A stretch of DNA of 64,000 nucleotides, taken from contig NZ_BAAADV010000003.1 in NCBI RefSeq assembly GCF_039522665.1, positions 350,124 to 414,123 on the forward strand, written 5' to 3'. The translations under genes were made by a program, and so were the position numbers. Source of the DNA: Natronoarchaeum mannanilyticum (lineage in GTDB: Archaea; Halobacteriota; Halobacteria; Halobacteriales; Natronoarchaeaceae). Of the stretch, positions 54,101 through 62,043 are shown one piece after another. Position 1 is the stretch's first letter; every line of letters begins with the position of its first letter. The notes under the pieces are model-generated. The model did no database searches, had not been told where the DNA came from, and worked only from the letters and a program-made list of their open reading frames with translations.

Positions 54101-54454
54101 GATGCGACGCTACAGCTGCCCGTCAACCGGACGGTACGAGCCGATAGAAGCCGCCTCAGACAGCTTCTGGAAAACCTATTCAGGAACGCCGTGGAGCACG
54201 GCGGAAACGAGATCACAGTTGAGGTCGCCGGCCTCGACGACGGGTTCTACGTCGCCGACGACGGCTCGGGAATCCCCAGCGAACACGGCGAGGATGTCCT
54301 CCGAAACGGGGTTTCGACCGACGCGGACGGGACGGGCCTCGGACTAGCGATCGTGCGCGAGATCGCAACCGCACACGGCTGGGAGATCGACGTCGGGGAC
54401 GGCGAACGTGGCGGCGCTCGGTTCGAGATCACGGGCGTCGAGTCGGAGACCTGA
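51185..54454 (+). CDS. Hybrid sensor: receiver domain, about six PAS domains, histidine kinase
   Basis: A 1089-residue soluble signalling protein. An N-terminal receiver domain (about 8-125) has the acidic pocket DDD near 14, phospho-acceptor Asp60 in VVSDYDMPEMDG, Thr in LFTGKG and Lys in YLRKGG. About six PAS/PAC units follow (each ending ITERK-like: HEITERK, ENITERK, RDITEEN, RDVTERK). The transmitter has SHDLRNPL with His898, N-box LLENLFRNAVEHG, G1 VADDGSGIP and G2 GTGLGLAI. Two consecutive PAS units (EDPNILAALLTPGG and EDPKMLVGLLDPEG) are recent duplicates. A/T-rich TTTTAAG lies about 37 nt upstream. Signal unknown. Confidence 0.92.
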   Translation: MSLDLDSLTVVHVDDDQQFADLTKTYLEREDDRIDVRIETSPGDALDRIEASDVDCVVSDYDMPEMDGLELLEAVRREHSELPFILFTGKGTEEIASEAISAGVTDYLRKGGTDRYAVLAHRIVNAVEQHRARRTAERTQRRLRELAEETDDLLWMYSADWEKLLFVNSAYEDILGGEIDELREDPYKFLDAVHPDDRDRVRDAMDQASSGATTEIEYRVNADEGYERWVAVQVDPIVGDDGDVERIVGVSHEITERKRHERRLEALLDNTHQYVGLLDLDGTVLEINDTALSFTGEREVAFVDQPLWDTPWFAEREATADRVRRGVESAREGVPFREELTIRGDDREAVVDLSIRPVTSDEGEATLLVFEGENITERKKRTAALRRERTFIEQALDALDDVFYVVDRDGQLVRWNDRLEEVTGYSTAEIEGMRAVDFFAEDHRERIADAIETTLETGSVEVEAAFRTKDGDRIPHEFTGARLTSLDSDEYGLVGIGRDLRLRRRRERDRKRAQRRYRSIFEDPNILAALLTPGGEVIDVNPTAMEYLDWEREAVVGTHFKETPWWTGSTERDNVGEFIDRAANGEYVEFEATIPESDGLHDTVRGVFRPVVDDNGKVTSLIVSARDITEENAQERRFEAVFEDPKMLVGLLDPEGRLLNANETAMEYLDVDKETIIGRPFWETPWWSHSEELQDDVRELIARAANGEYVEYERDHFQADEHRFTVSGTIRPVTTSNGEITSLVASARDVTERKERERKLERYEALTEHASDIVTVIDGDGVIKYQSPSITDVLGYDPDKLVGEPAFEYIHPDDEEAVAERLAALAMRSEATTERITFRMRHADGSWRWIESVGNNRTDATIDGYVITSRDVTERKRRGTELKRKNEQLERFAHALSHDLRNPLNVLSGSVELAQETGDIEHIEDCPRTIDRMEQLIDDILTLAREGERIQATTTVDLETIAERCWETVETEDATLQLPVNRTVRADRSRLRQLLENLFRNAVEHGGNEITVEVAGLDDGFYVADDGSGIPSEHGEDVLRNGVSTDADGTGLGLAIVREIATAHGWEIDVGDGERGGARFEITGVESET

Positions 54455-54509
54455 TGCGGCCGCCGAAGCAGTAGAGGGACCCGAATCCGGCGTCGCGCGC
54501 CGGCGGAGC

Positions 54510-55208
54510 TCAAACCACGCCCACGAACCCGCTACCGACGTCGCCGTCCTGCAGGTCGCGCCAGTCGCGCCAGTCGCGCCAGTCGCCCTCGACGCCCGCA
54601 CAGCGCACCTGCCGGTCGCCGCCGGACTTGCGCACCGCGACGACGGCGTCGAACAGGTGCTTGAGCCGGGCGACGTCGCGGTCGCTCGTCACGTTCGTGT
54701 GGACCGGAAACAGCCCGATCCCGGTCCGGTCGGCGAGCTGCAGCGAGACGTGGTGGGCGTAGCGCGCGACGGTACTCGAATCGGCGGAGAGAAACGGCGT
54801 CGTCAGCGTGTCGTACAGCACGTGGACGGCGTCGTGGTCCTGCGTCGCGAGCGCGTCGAAACAGCGGTCGATCCCCGCGGCCGTGCCGTTGAAATCGACC
54901 GGCGACGAGGCGTGCCAGATCCGGTCGGCGGGATCGCTCCTGCGGCGCCCCGACGACGTGGCGTCGACGACGCCGACGCGCGAGCGGTCCGGGGCGTCGC
55001 CCGGATTCGTTACCCGTCGAGCGACGCGCTCTCCGGCGTCCTCGGTCGTGACGAGCAGCGCCCCGTCGTCGGGATCCACGGCCGCGCGAAGCAACTGGGC
55101 GGGAAGGCGACCCAGCGCCTCGCGACCGGCGCCCGTCAGGAGCACGCTCCCGCTGGACGGCAGGGCCGCCAACACGTCGTCGACCGTCGCGGTGCGTGAA
55201 GCGCTCAC
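54510..55208 (-). CDS. DUF7504-like degenerate RecA-fold protein
   Basis: A 232-residue haloarchaeal protein with a RecA/KaiC-like strand order but without a P-loop: SSGSVLLTGAGREALG stands at the Walker A position and DAVHVLYDTLTTPFLSA at Walker B. Such proteins (DUF7504-type) are often found beside sensor kinases or HTH genes, here convergent with the large hybrid kinase. Near the C-terminus the sequence repeats as DWRDWRDWRD from a 9 bp DNA repeat. GTG start 55208. Function unknown; a binding or regulatory role is inferred. Confidence 0.7.
   Translation of the reverse strand: MSASRTATVDDVLAALPSSGSVLLTGAGREALGRLPAQLLRAAVDPDDGALLVTTEDAGERVARRVTNPGDAPDRSRVGVVDATSSGRRRSDPADRIWHASSPVDFNGTAAGIDRCFDALATQDHDAVHVLYDTLTTPFLSADSSTVARYAHHVSLQLADRTGIGLFPVHTNVTSDRDVARLKHLFDAVVAVRKSGGDRQVRCAGVEGDWRDWRDWRDLQDGDVGSGFVGVV
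54555..54587. repeat. 9 bp microrepeat inside the 54510 gene
   Basis: GTCGCGCCA three times in a row plus a partial fourth (GTCGCC). It keeps the frame and encodes a repeated Asp-Trp-Arg. Confidence 0.85.
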
Positions 55209-55410
55209 ACGTCGAACACGAGCGAAGAACGAGTTCGTAACGACTTAATTCTATTGGGGGATAGGTCCGTTTTCGTGCCGTATGCCACTTATACACCACT
55301 GTAGATTGTTTTTATATTAGGAATAATCCAATTTTGATTAGTAAATTGAAATCCGTGAAGGGAGAGTAAAAACGCTTAATTCGACGACCGCCCCAGAAGG
55401 CACGTTCCCG

Positions 55411-56916
55411 ATGCCCCCGAACGTCCTCCTCGTGTTGACCGACCAGGAACGCCACGACCTGACGGCGCCCGACGGGCCCCACGTTCGGACGCCGAACGTC
55501 GATCGCATCGCCGGCGAGGGGATGCGCTTCGACCGGGCGTACACGCCGATCGGCATCTGTTCGAGCGCGCGGGCGTCGCTGCTGTCCGGACTGTATCCCC
55601 ACGCCCACGGGATGCTGAACAACTGCCACGACCCCGACGCGATCCTGGAGAACTTCCCCGAGGAGATCCCGACGTTCGGCGAGGTGCTCGCGGAGAACGG
55701 CTATCGGAACAGCTACGCCGGCAAGTGGCACGTCGGGCGCGACCAGACGCCCGCGGACTTCGGGTTCGAGTACCTCGGCGGCGGCGACGGCGCCCACGCC
55801 GCCGCGGACGAGGACTTCTTCGACCACCAGCGCGAGCACGGCGTCGATCCCGAGTCGATCGAGCTGACGGACGCGATCTACCACGAGAACAACCCGGACA
55901 AGCCGATCTGCGCGACCGCGGAGATACCCGTCGAGGCCACGCGCGCGTACTACATCGCCGAGAAGACGATCGATCGCCTAGAGGCCCTCGACGCCGCCGA
56001 CGAGCCCTTCTTCCACCGCACCGACTTCGTCGGCCCGCACCACCCCTACGTCGTCCCTGAGCCGTACGCCTCGATGTACGACCCCGACGAGATCGAGCCG
56101 TGGGCGTCGTTCGCCGAGACGTTCGAGGGCAAGCCGCGAGTCCAGGAAAACTACCGGCGCTACCGCGGCGTCGACCACCTGTCCTGGGACGAGTGGGCTG
56201 AAGCGATCTCGAACTACTTCGGATTCATGACGCTGATCGACGACCAGCTCGGCCGGATCCTCGACGCCGCCGAGGGGATCGAGAATCTGGTCGTCGTCAA
56301 GACGGCCGACCACGGCGACTTCGCGGGCGGCCACCGCCTGTTCAACAAGGGGCCGATGATGTACGAGGCCACCTACCGGATCCCGCTCGCGATCCGGTGG
56401 CCCGGCGTCGTCGAACCCGGCTCGACCTGCGACGCGCCGGTGAGCCTGCTCGACCTGATGCCGACGTTCCTCGATCTTGCCGGCACGTCGGCGCCCGAAC
56501 CGGTCCACGGTCGGTCGATCCGGCCGCTGCTGGAGGGACGGCGTCCGGACGACTGGCCCGACGCCGTCTTCGCACAGTACCACGGCGACGAGTTCGGCCT
56601 CTACTCCCAGCGGATGCTCCGGACTGAGCGGTACAAGTACGTCTACAACGTGCCCGACGTCGACGAGCTGTACGACCTCCGCGAGGACCCCCACGAGCTG
56701 GACAACCGGATCGACGCCCCCGACTACGAGTCGGTGCGAGCGGCGCTGCGCGAGCGGCTGGTCGCCCGGATGGAGAGTACCGGGGATCCGAACGCCGTCT
56801 GGGCGCGGCAGGCGCTGCTGGACGGGGACCGGCCGACGGACGGCGGCAACGCCGAAGACACACGGCGCGATCTACCGGACGATACGCTGAGCGACGCAAA
56901 AACGGGAGACACGTAG
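55411..56916 (+). CDS. Sulfatase (alkaline phosphatase superfamily)
   Basis: A 501-residue type I sulfatase without a signal peptide, so probably cytoplasmic. The active-site motif is GICSSARASLLSGLYPHAHG with Cys50 and Arg54; Cys50 would have to be oxidised to formylglycine, and Ser occupies the usual Pro/Ala position. Further motifs are NSYAGKWHVG, KTADHGDFAGGHRLFNKG and the first metal Asp in LTDQERHDL. The substrate is a sulfate ester of unknown nature. The upstream 200 bp is A/T-rich, with AAACGCTTAATTC about 27-35 nt before the ATG. Confidence 0.9.
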   Translation: MPPNVLLVLTDQERHDLTAPDGPHVRTPNVDRIAGEGMRFDRAYTPIGICSSARASLLSGLYPHAHGMLNNCHDPDAILENFPEEIPTFGEVLAENGYRNSYAGKWHVGRDQTPADFGFEYLGGGDGAHAAADEDFFDHQREHGVDPESIELTDAIYHENNPDKPICATAEIPVEATRAYYIAEKTIDRLEALDAADEPFFHRTDFVGPHHPYVVPEPYASMYDPDEIEPWASFAETFEGKPRVQENYRRYRGVDHLSWDEWAEAISNYFGFMTLIDDQLGRILDAAEGIENLVVVKTADHGDFAGGHRLFNKGPMMYEATYRIPLAIRWPGVVEPGSTCDAPVSLLDLMPTFLDLAGTSAPEPVHGRSIRPLLEGRRPDDWPDAVFAQYHGDEFGLYSQRMLRTERYKYVYNVPDVDELYDLREDPHELDNRIDAPDYESVRAALRERLVARMESTGDPNAVWARQALLDGDRPTDGGNAEDTRRDLPDDTLSDAKTGDT

Positions 56917-57040
56917 GGGGTGCGCCAGCGAACCCCCCGACGCCGAGTGCGCGGCAGGTGGCGCCAGCATGAGACTCCAGCTGCCGGCCCGGCGGTGGCG
57001 CGGCCCAGCGTGCGTGACCCCGCTCGTGGGGGCGCGCCAC
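56916..57040 (+). other. Strongly structured intergenic segment after the sulfatase gene
   Basis: Three nested or adjacent hairpins: GGGGGT/ACCCCC at 56916-56938, CGGCAG/CTGCCG at about 56952-56986, and GTGGCGCG/CGCGCCAC at 56995-57040 with an inner CCCC/GGGG. The 316 bp gap to nmd3 holds no coding ORF I can support. It may be the sulfatase 3' end or a structured RNA; it does not match RNase P or SRP RNA as I know them. Confidence 0.35.
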
Positions 57041-57232
57041 GTGAGATCCGTCGGGGGTGCAACACTTTGTTATGCGCAGCTAAGCGAGCTGACCGGTCAG
57101 TAAGCCCGATTGTACCGGCTGCGTGAACGGTTTGCGGGGCGACTGGACGCCGCCGCGACAGCGGGGCTTTGCACCCCCAGGTTCGAGCCCGGAACGGACG
57201 GCTTAAACGCCGGAAGAACGTACCGACGGGCC

Positions 57233-58369
57233 ATGAGCGAGACGCGCGCGTTCTGCCCCCGCTGCGGCGACGCCATCGACACGCCGCTCGAGGCCCGCGA
57301 GGAGCGCCGCGGCGACCCCGCGCTGTGTGATTCCTGTTACTTCGACGAGTTCGAGCTGATCGACGCGCCCGACCGCGTGCAGGTGCGGGTCTGTGCCACC
57401 TGCGGCGCGGTCCACCGCGGGAACCGCTGGGTCGACGTCGGCGCCGACGACTACACCGAGGTCGCCGTCGAGGAGGTCAGCGAGTCGCTGGCGGTCCACT
57501 TCGACGCCGAGGAGGTCGCCTGGAGCGTCGAACCCGAACAGGTCGACCAGACGACGATCCGGATGCACTGCTTCTTTACCGGTGTGGTCAACGGCACGCC
57601 CGTCGAGGAGCAGGTGACGGTGCCGGTGAAGATCACCCGCCAGACCTGCGATCGCTGCGGGCGGATCTCCGGGGACTACTACGCCAGCATCGTCCAGTTG
57701 CGCGCCCGCGACCGGACGCCGACCGACGAGGAGGTCGAGCGCACCCGCGAGATCGCCAACGAGGTCGTCGACGAGATGGAGGCGACCGGCGACCGCAACG
57801 CCTTCGTCACCGACGCGAGCGAGGTCGACGCCGGGCTGAACCTCAAGCTATCGACCAACAAGATCGGCATGAAGGTCGCCCGCCGGGTCGTCGAGGAGTT
57901 CGGCGGGAGCTACTCCGACTCCGAGACGCTCGTCTCGGAGGACGAGGACGGCAACGGCGTCTACCGGGTCACCTTCGCCGTCCGCTTACCGCCCTACCGC
58001 CCGGGCGAGGTAATCGATCCCGAGGACGGCGAGGGGCCGGTGCTGGTCACGAGCGCCCGCGGGAACCTCAAGGGCACCCGTCTCACGACCGGCGAGCGCT
58101 ACGAAGCCTCCTACGAGGAGGGCGACGCGCCCGACGCCCGGCGGCTGGGATCGATCGACGACGCCGAGGAAACGACGCTCGTGACGGTCGAGGACGACCG
58201 CGCGGTGCAGGTGCTCGACCCCGAGACCTACCGGGCCGAGACGATCGCCCGCCCGGACTATCTCGATCCGGACGCCGACACCGTCCCCGTGCTCAAGAGC
58301 CGCGCGGGGCTGCACGTGCTGCCCGAGGACGAGCGAGCCGACCGAAGCGGTGGCGAGGACGATGAGTGA
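57233..58369 (+). CDS. nmd3: NMD3 family ribosome-associated protein
   Basis: A 378-residue archaeal NMD3 homologue. Its four CxxC motifs form treble-clef zinc sites: FCPRCGDAI, LCDSCYFDEF, VCATCGAVH and TCDRCGRISGDYY. The C-terminal half matches the SH3/OB-like region of eukaryotic NMD3, which exports and checks the 60S subunit; in archaea it is thought to act in large-subunit maturation. A GGCTTAAAC box about 27 nt upstream marks a leaderless start. It overlaps the next gene by 8 bp. Confidence 0.93.
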   Translation: MSETRAFCPRCGDAIDTPLEAREERRGDPALCDSCYFDEFELIDAPDRVQVRVCATCGAVHRGNRWVDVGADDYTEVAVEEVSESLAVHFDAEEVAWSVEPEQVDQTTIRMHCFFTGVVNGTPVEEQVTVPVKITRQTCDRCGRISGDYYASIVQLRARDRTPTDEEVERTREIANEVVDEMEATGDRNAFVTDASEVDAGLNLKLSTNKIGMKVARRVVEEFGGSYSDSETLVSEDEDGNGVYRVTFAVRLPPYRPGEVIDPEDGEGPVLVTSARGNLKGTRLTTGERYEASYEEGDAPDARRLGSIDDAEETTLVTVEDDRAVQVLDPETYRAETIARPDYLDPDADTVPVLKSRAGLHVLPEDERADRSGGEDDE

Positions 58370-59414
58370 CGGAGACGACGACGCTCTCGCCGCGGTCGTC
58401 GAGAAGCCCCGCGCCGAGGTCGCGACCGAACAGCTGCGCGCCGAGGGCGTCTACGACGACCGCCGGAAGGTCCGCGAGTACGGCCCGGAGTCGGTCGCGC
58501 TGCCGGTGACGACCGCGCCCGCCGACACCGACGTGCTTGAGGTCGTCGTCCAGACCGATCCTGAGCTGCGCGGGACGACGCTGCCGGACCTGCTGGCCGA
58601 ACGGGGCTGGACCGACGCCGAGATCGAGCGGGCGCCCGGCTCGTGGGCGGTGATCGGCAGCGTCGTCCTCGTCACGCTGGAGGACTGCCCCCGGGAAGCC
58701 GAGCTCGGCGACGCCCTGCTGGAGCTCCACGGCGAGGCCGACACCGTGCTGGCCCACGAGGGCGTCGACGGGGAACGCCGCGAGCCCGACGGCCGGGTGA
58801 TCGCGGGCGACCCGAGCACGGAGACGATCCACACCGAGCACGGCACGCGCTACGCGCTCGATCTCCGGGACGTGATGTTCTCGCCGGGCAACAAGGCCGA
58901 GCGCGCGCGGATGGCCGACGTGATCGCCGGAGAGGCGGGTCCCACGGTCGAGACCGATCGCGAGGGCCCCGAGCGCGTCTTCGACATGTTCGCCGGGATC
59001 GGCTACTTCACGCTGCCGATGGCGCGGGCCGGCGCCGAGGTCACCGCCGCGGAGATCAATCCGACGGCGTACCGCTACCTGATCGAGAACGCCGTGCTCA
59101 ACGACGTACAGGATCGGGTCGAGGCGTACCGCGCGGACTGCCGGGACGTCGAGGTCTCCGGGGCCGACCGTGTCGTGATGGGGTACTACGACGCCCACGA
59201 GTACCTCGACGACGCCGTCGCCGCCGCGGCGTCCGGCGGCGTCCTGCACGTCCACGAGGCGACGCCGGAGGCCGAACTGTGGGACCGCCCCGTGGGCCGG
59301 ATCGAGGCTGCGGCCGACCGGGCCGGGCGCGGCGTCGAGATCGAGGGCAAGCGAAAGGTCAAGAGCCACAGCGAGGGCGTCTGGCACGTCGTCGTGGACG
59401 CCAGAGTTGCGTAG
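58362..59414 (+). CDS. taw2: Taw2/Trm5-type tRNA-modifying SAM enzyme
   Basis: A 350-residue class I SAM-binding enzyme of the Trm5/Taw2 group. An N-terminal domain is followed by RYALDLRDVMFSPGNKAERARM, then motif I VFDMFAGIGYFTLPMARAGAEV and motif II AAEINPTAYRYLIENAVLN. Motif IV reads DRVVMGYYDAHEYL, with Gly-Tyr-Tyr rather than the Asn-Leu-Pro of m1G37 methyltransferases, so it is more likely Taw2, which transfers the aminocarboxypropyl group in wyosine synthesis on tRNA-Phe. Overlaps nmd3 by 8 bp; both act in translation. Confidence 0.85.
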   Translation: MSDGDDDALAAVVEKPRAEVATEQLRAEGVYDDRRKVREYGPESVALPVTTAPADTDVLEVVVQTDPELRGTTLPDLLAERGWTDAEIERAPGSWAVIGSVVLVTLEDCPREAELGDALLELHGEADTVLAHEGVDGERREPDGRVIAGDPSTETIHTEHGTRYALDLRDVMFSPGNKAERARMADVIAGEAGPTVETDREGPERVFDMFAGIGYFTLPMARAGAEVTAAEINPTAYRYLIENAVLNDVQDRVEAYRADCRDVEVSGADRVVMGYYDAHEYLDDAVAAAASGGVLHVHEATPEAELWDRPVGRIEAAADRAGRGVEIEGKRKVKSHSEGVWHVVVDARVA

Positions 59415-59450
59415 GCCCAGATTGAGGTAGCTGGCACCCGAACTCCGACC

Positions 59451-60989
59451 GTGACCGCCGACCACAGACTCGGGTTCCGCGACGCCGAGGCGCGTCCGCC
59501 GACCGAGCTTCCAGTCGAGGGCAAACTCCCCGAGTGGCTCTCGGGCGTCCTGTTGCGGAACGGCCCCGGAAAGTTCTCCGCCGGCGACCGGACGGTGAAC
59601 CACTGGTTCGACGGGTTCGCCTTGCTCCGGCGGTTCGCGATCCGCGACGGCGGCGTCGAGTTCGCGTCACGATTCCTGCGGAGCGACGCCTACGAGCGGG
59701 CGCGGGCGACCGGCGGTCTCCGGTACGCCGAGTTCGGTACCACCCCTGACGACGGGCCGCTGGGGCGGGTTCGGCGACTCCTCTCCGGCGAGCTGACCGA
59801 CAACGCCTCGATCACCGTCACCCACCGTCGCGGCGAGTTCGTCGCCGTGACCGAGCCACCGCGGGCGTGGGCGTTCGACCCCGAGAGCCTGCGCACGCTC
59901 GATCCACGGCGGTTCGACGACGGCGTCGACGCGACCGGCTCGACGGCCCACCGCCACTACGACCCGCGACGCGGGGAGACGTGGGGGCTGGCCACCCGTC
60001 ACGGTCGGAACGCCGGCTACGTTCTCCACCGCAGAGCCGACGGGAGCGCCCGCCGCGAGCCGGTCGCGACGATCGAGGTGGACCGACCCGCGTACGTCCA
60101 CAGCTTCGCGCTGACCGAGCGGTACGCCGTCGTCACCGAGCCGCCGTTCGTCACGTCGCCCCGCCGGCTGCTGACCGCCGACACGTTCCTCGACGCCCAC
60201 GAGTGGGAGCCCGAGCGAGGCACCCGGTTTTTCCTCTGCGAGCGAGAGTCCGGTGACGTCGTCGGACCCTACCGGACGGATCCGTTCTTCGTCTTCCACC
60301 ACGCCAACGCGTTCGAGGACACCGACGCGGGCGAGCTCGTCGTCGACCTGATCGCGTTCGACGACGCCGACGCCGTGACGACGTTCTCGCTCCCGAATCT
60401 CCGCTCGGCGTCGCCTGCTCTGCCGGCGGGCGAACTGCGACGCTACCGGCTTCCGATTGCGCCGCCGGATGCCGCGGACGGACCGAGTGCGGACGCTGCA
60501 GACGTGCCGAGCGCGGGATCGTCCCAGCCGATCCGGGCAACGGCGTCCGAGACGCCGGTCGAGCCGACGCCGACGACGCTCCACGATGGGCCGATGGCGT
60601 TCCCGACGATCGACTACGCGAACCGCAACGGGCGGGCGTACCGGTACGTCTACGGCGCCGGCAATCGGCGGAATCCGCCGGAAGCGTTCCTGAATCGCAT
60701 CGTCAAGGTCGACGTCGAGACCGGGCGCACGGTGACCTGGTCGGAGCCCGACGTGCATCCCGGCGAACCGCTGTTCGTCCCCGCGCCGTCGGGACGCCGT
60801 GACGAGGAGGACGACGGCGTCCTGCTCTCGGTCGTCCTCGACGCCGCGGCCGAACGGTCCGCGCTGCTCGTGCTCGACGCCGCCGATCTCTCGGAGCGCG
60901 CCCGGGCGCCGCTGGATCGTCCGCTGCCGTTCGGGTTCCACGGGCAGTTCTACCGGGACGGCGGCCGCCCGATCCAGTCGATGGCCTGA
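59451..60989 (+). CDS. Carotenoid oxygenase (RPE65/CCD family)
   Basis: A 512-residue iron-dependent carotenoid cleavage oxygenase. The propeller's iron His are seen in GSTAHRHYD, AYVHSFALTERY, FFVFHHANAFED and PFGFHGQFY. The N-terminal GVLLRNGPGKFSAGD is typical. An unusually Pro/Ala/Ser-rich insertion lies at about 340-375. It could act on the carotenoids made by the crt genes elsewhere in the window. The GTG start lies about 27 nt from a weak AGATTGAGG box. Confidence 0.9.
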   Translation: MTADHRLGFRDAEARPPTELPVEGKLPEWLSGVLLRNGPGKFSAGDRTVNHWFDGFALLRRFAIRDGGVEFASRFLRSDAYERARATGGLRYAEFGTTPDDGPLGRVRRLLSGELTDNASITVTHRRGEFVAVTEPPRAWAFDPESLRTLDPRRFDDGVDATGSTAHRHYDPRRGETWGLATRHGRNAGYVLHRRADGSARREPVATIEVDRPAYVHSFALTERYAVVTEPPFVTSPRRLLTADTFLDAHEWEPERGTRFFLCERESGDVVGPYRTDPFFVFHHANAFEDTDAGELVVDLIAFDDADAVTTFSLPNLRSASPALPAGELRRYRLPIAPPDAADGPSADAADVPSAGSSQPIRATASETPVEPTPTTLHDGPMAFPTIDYANRNGRAYRYVYGAGNRRNPPEAFLNRIVKVDVETGRTVTWSEPDVHPGEPLFVPAPSGRRDEEDDGVLLSVVLDAAAERSALLVLDAADLSERARAPLDRPLPFGFHGQFYRDGGRPIQSMA

Positions 60990-61080
60990 ACGGACGCCGA
61001 TCCGCTGGCCGAGCGGGTGCGCGCTGTCGAGCGCCGCCCGGAGCGCACCAGTTATGGTGGTCGGCGCGCAACGCTCGACT

Positions 61081-61164
61081 ATGGATCGAAATCAGATCAT
61101 CGCCCTGATGTTCGTGTTCCTGATGGTGTCGTCGCTGGTCGCGATGACCGCCGCGGCGCTGTGA
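61081..61164 (+). CDS. 27-residue single-helix membrane microprotein
   Basis: Starts MDRNQIIALMFVFLMVSSLV and is almost one membrane helix. An AGTTATGG box about 27 nt upstream and the good codon pattern support it. I recall similar microproteins in haloarchaea; function unknown. Confidence 0.6.
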   Translation: MDRNQIIALMFVFLMVSSLVAMTAAAL

Positions 61165-61233
61165 TCGGGGTCGGCGCACGGAGAGCTCGCCCGCCGGACG
61201 GCCCAGCGGCGCGGCCGTAGCCGGGGGGGCGAC

Positions 61234-61524
61234 TCAGAACTTCTCGAGGAGCCGGCCGACCAGCCCGTCGCTCTCGCCCGTCCAGGTCTTCTCTCGCACG
61301 TCGCCCGGGAACTTCATGTACTCGGCGTCGTCGACCGGTGCGGTCTCGTGGGTCGCGACCAGCGACAGCAGGTTGCCGATCGCTTCCTCCTCGATCTTCC
61401 CGACGCCCGAGCAGCCCGTCGCTTCGTCGGTCGCGATCCAGAGCGGTTCCTCGATGCCGTACACCGGAGGCTCGTAGTGCTCGATCTCCGCGCGCTCCCG
61501 CACGGCGTCGGCGCTCGCGTCCAT
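61234..61524 (-). CDS. HicB-like small protein
   Basis: A 96-residue protein with a beta-beta-alpha pattern like the HicB/DUF1902 fold: PVYGIEEPLWIATDEATGCSGVGKIEEEAIGNLLSLVATHE. No HicA toxin gene is adjacent, so a toxin-antitoxin role is not supported. Start 61524 was chosen because a GGTTTTTGG box lies about 30 nt upstream; the longer frame to 61587 crosses it. Confidence 0.65.
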   Translation of the reverse strand: MDASADAVRERAEIEHYEPPVYGIEEPLWIATDEATGCSGVGKIEEEAIGNLLSLVATHETAPVDDAEYMKFPGDVREKTWTGESDGLVGRLLEKF

Positions 61525-61629
61525 ACGCTCAACCGGGACGCGAACGACCAAAAACCTCGTCCGTGCGTCACACACACATGGTGTCAACCGATAGAAAGGT
61601 ATATTTAGCCGAACGTACTTCTATGAAAC

Positions 61630-61887
61630 ATGCCCACTAGCGAAACTATAGTGACCAACGCGTCGGTCGCTATCGCGGTCGGGCTCTGGTTTGCCGCCCA
61701 GAGTTACGTCACCCCCCTCCTGCAGGTCGCGATCCTCGCGACGATCGGTGTGGTCCTCCCCGCGATCTACCGACGATTGGCCGCCTCGGCCGCACAGTAT
61801 CCGACCCAACCCGGCGTCGAGCCCGTCCCCGGTCGCACGCCGAGCCAGTCGAGCGACGCCGCGCCGGATCCGACGCCGGCCGACTAA
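61630..61887 (+). CDS. Small two-helix membrane protein
   Basis: An 85-residue protein with two hydrophobic segments (about 10-25 and 28-48) and a Pro/Ser/Asp-rich tail. A very clear TATA box GGTATATTTA lies about 27 nt upstream. Function unknown. Confidence 0.7.
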   Translation: MPTSETIVTNASVAIAVGLWFAAQSYVTPLLQVAILATIGVVLPAIYRRLAASAAQYPTQPGVEPVPGRTPSQSSDAAPDPTPAD

Positions 61888-62043
61888 CGCGAGCGACGAA
61901 TTTTCGAGAGCCGTCCGCCGTCGAACGGCGACGGCGTCGATCCCGCTCACTATCGCGTAGCGGCGCCGCTGTCCCGACCGAAGACTACAACGCCTCTTTG
62001 AGCCTACGGAGCGGCTTTTTGGGTGGCTACGGTAGCAGGAAGT

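Noticed and set aside
57160-57205. tRNA-like T-loop GGTTCGAGCCC upstream of nmd3
   Set aside because: The flanking bases do not form a T-stem, and no anticodon arm, D-arm or acceptor stem could be built around it.
61234-61524. Toxin-antitoxin module (HicB)
   Set aside because: The fold is only HicB-like and no HicA-type ORF flanks it on either strand.
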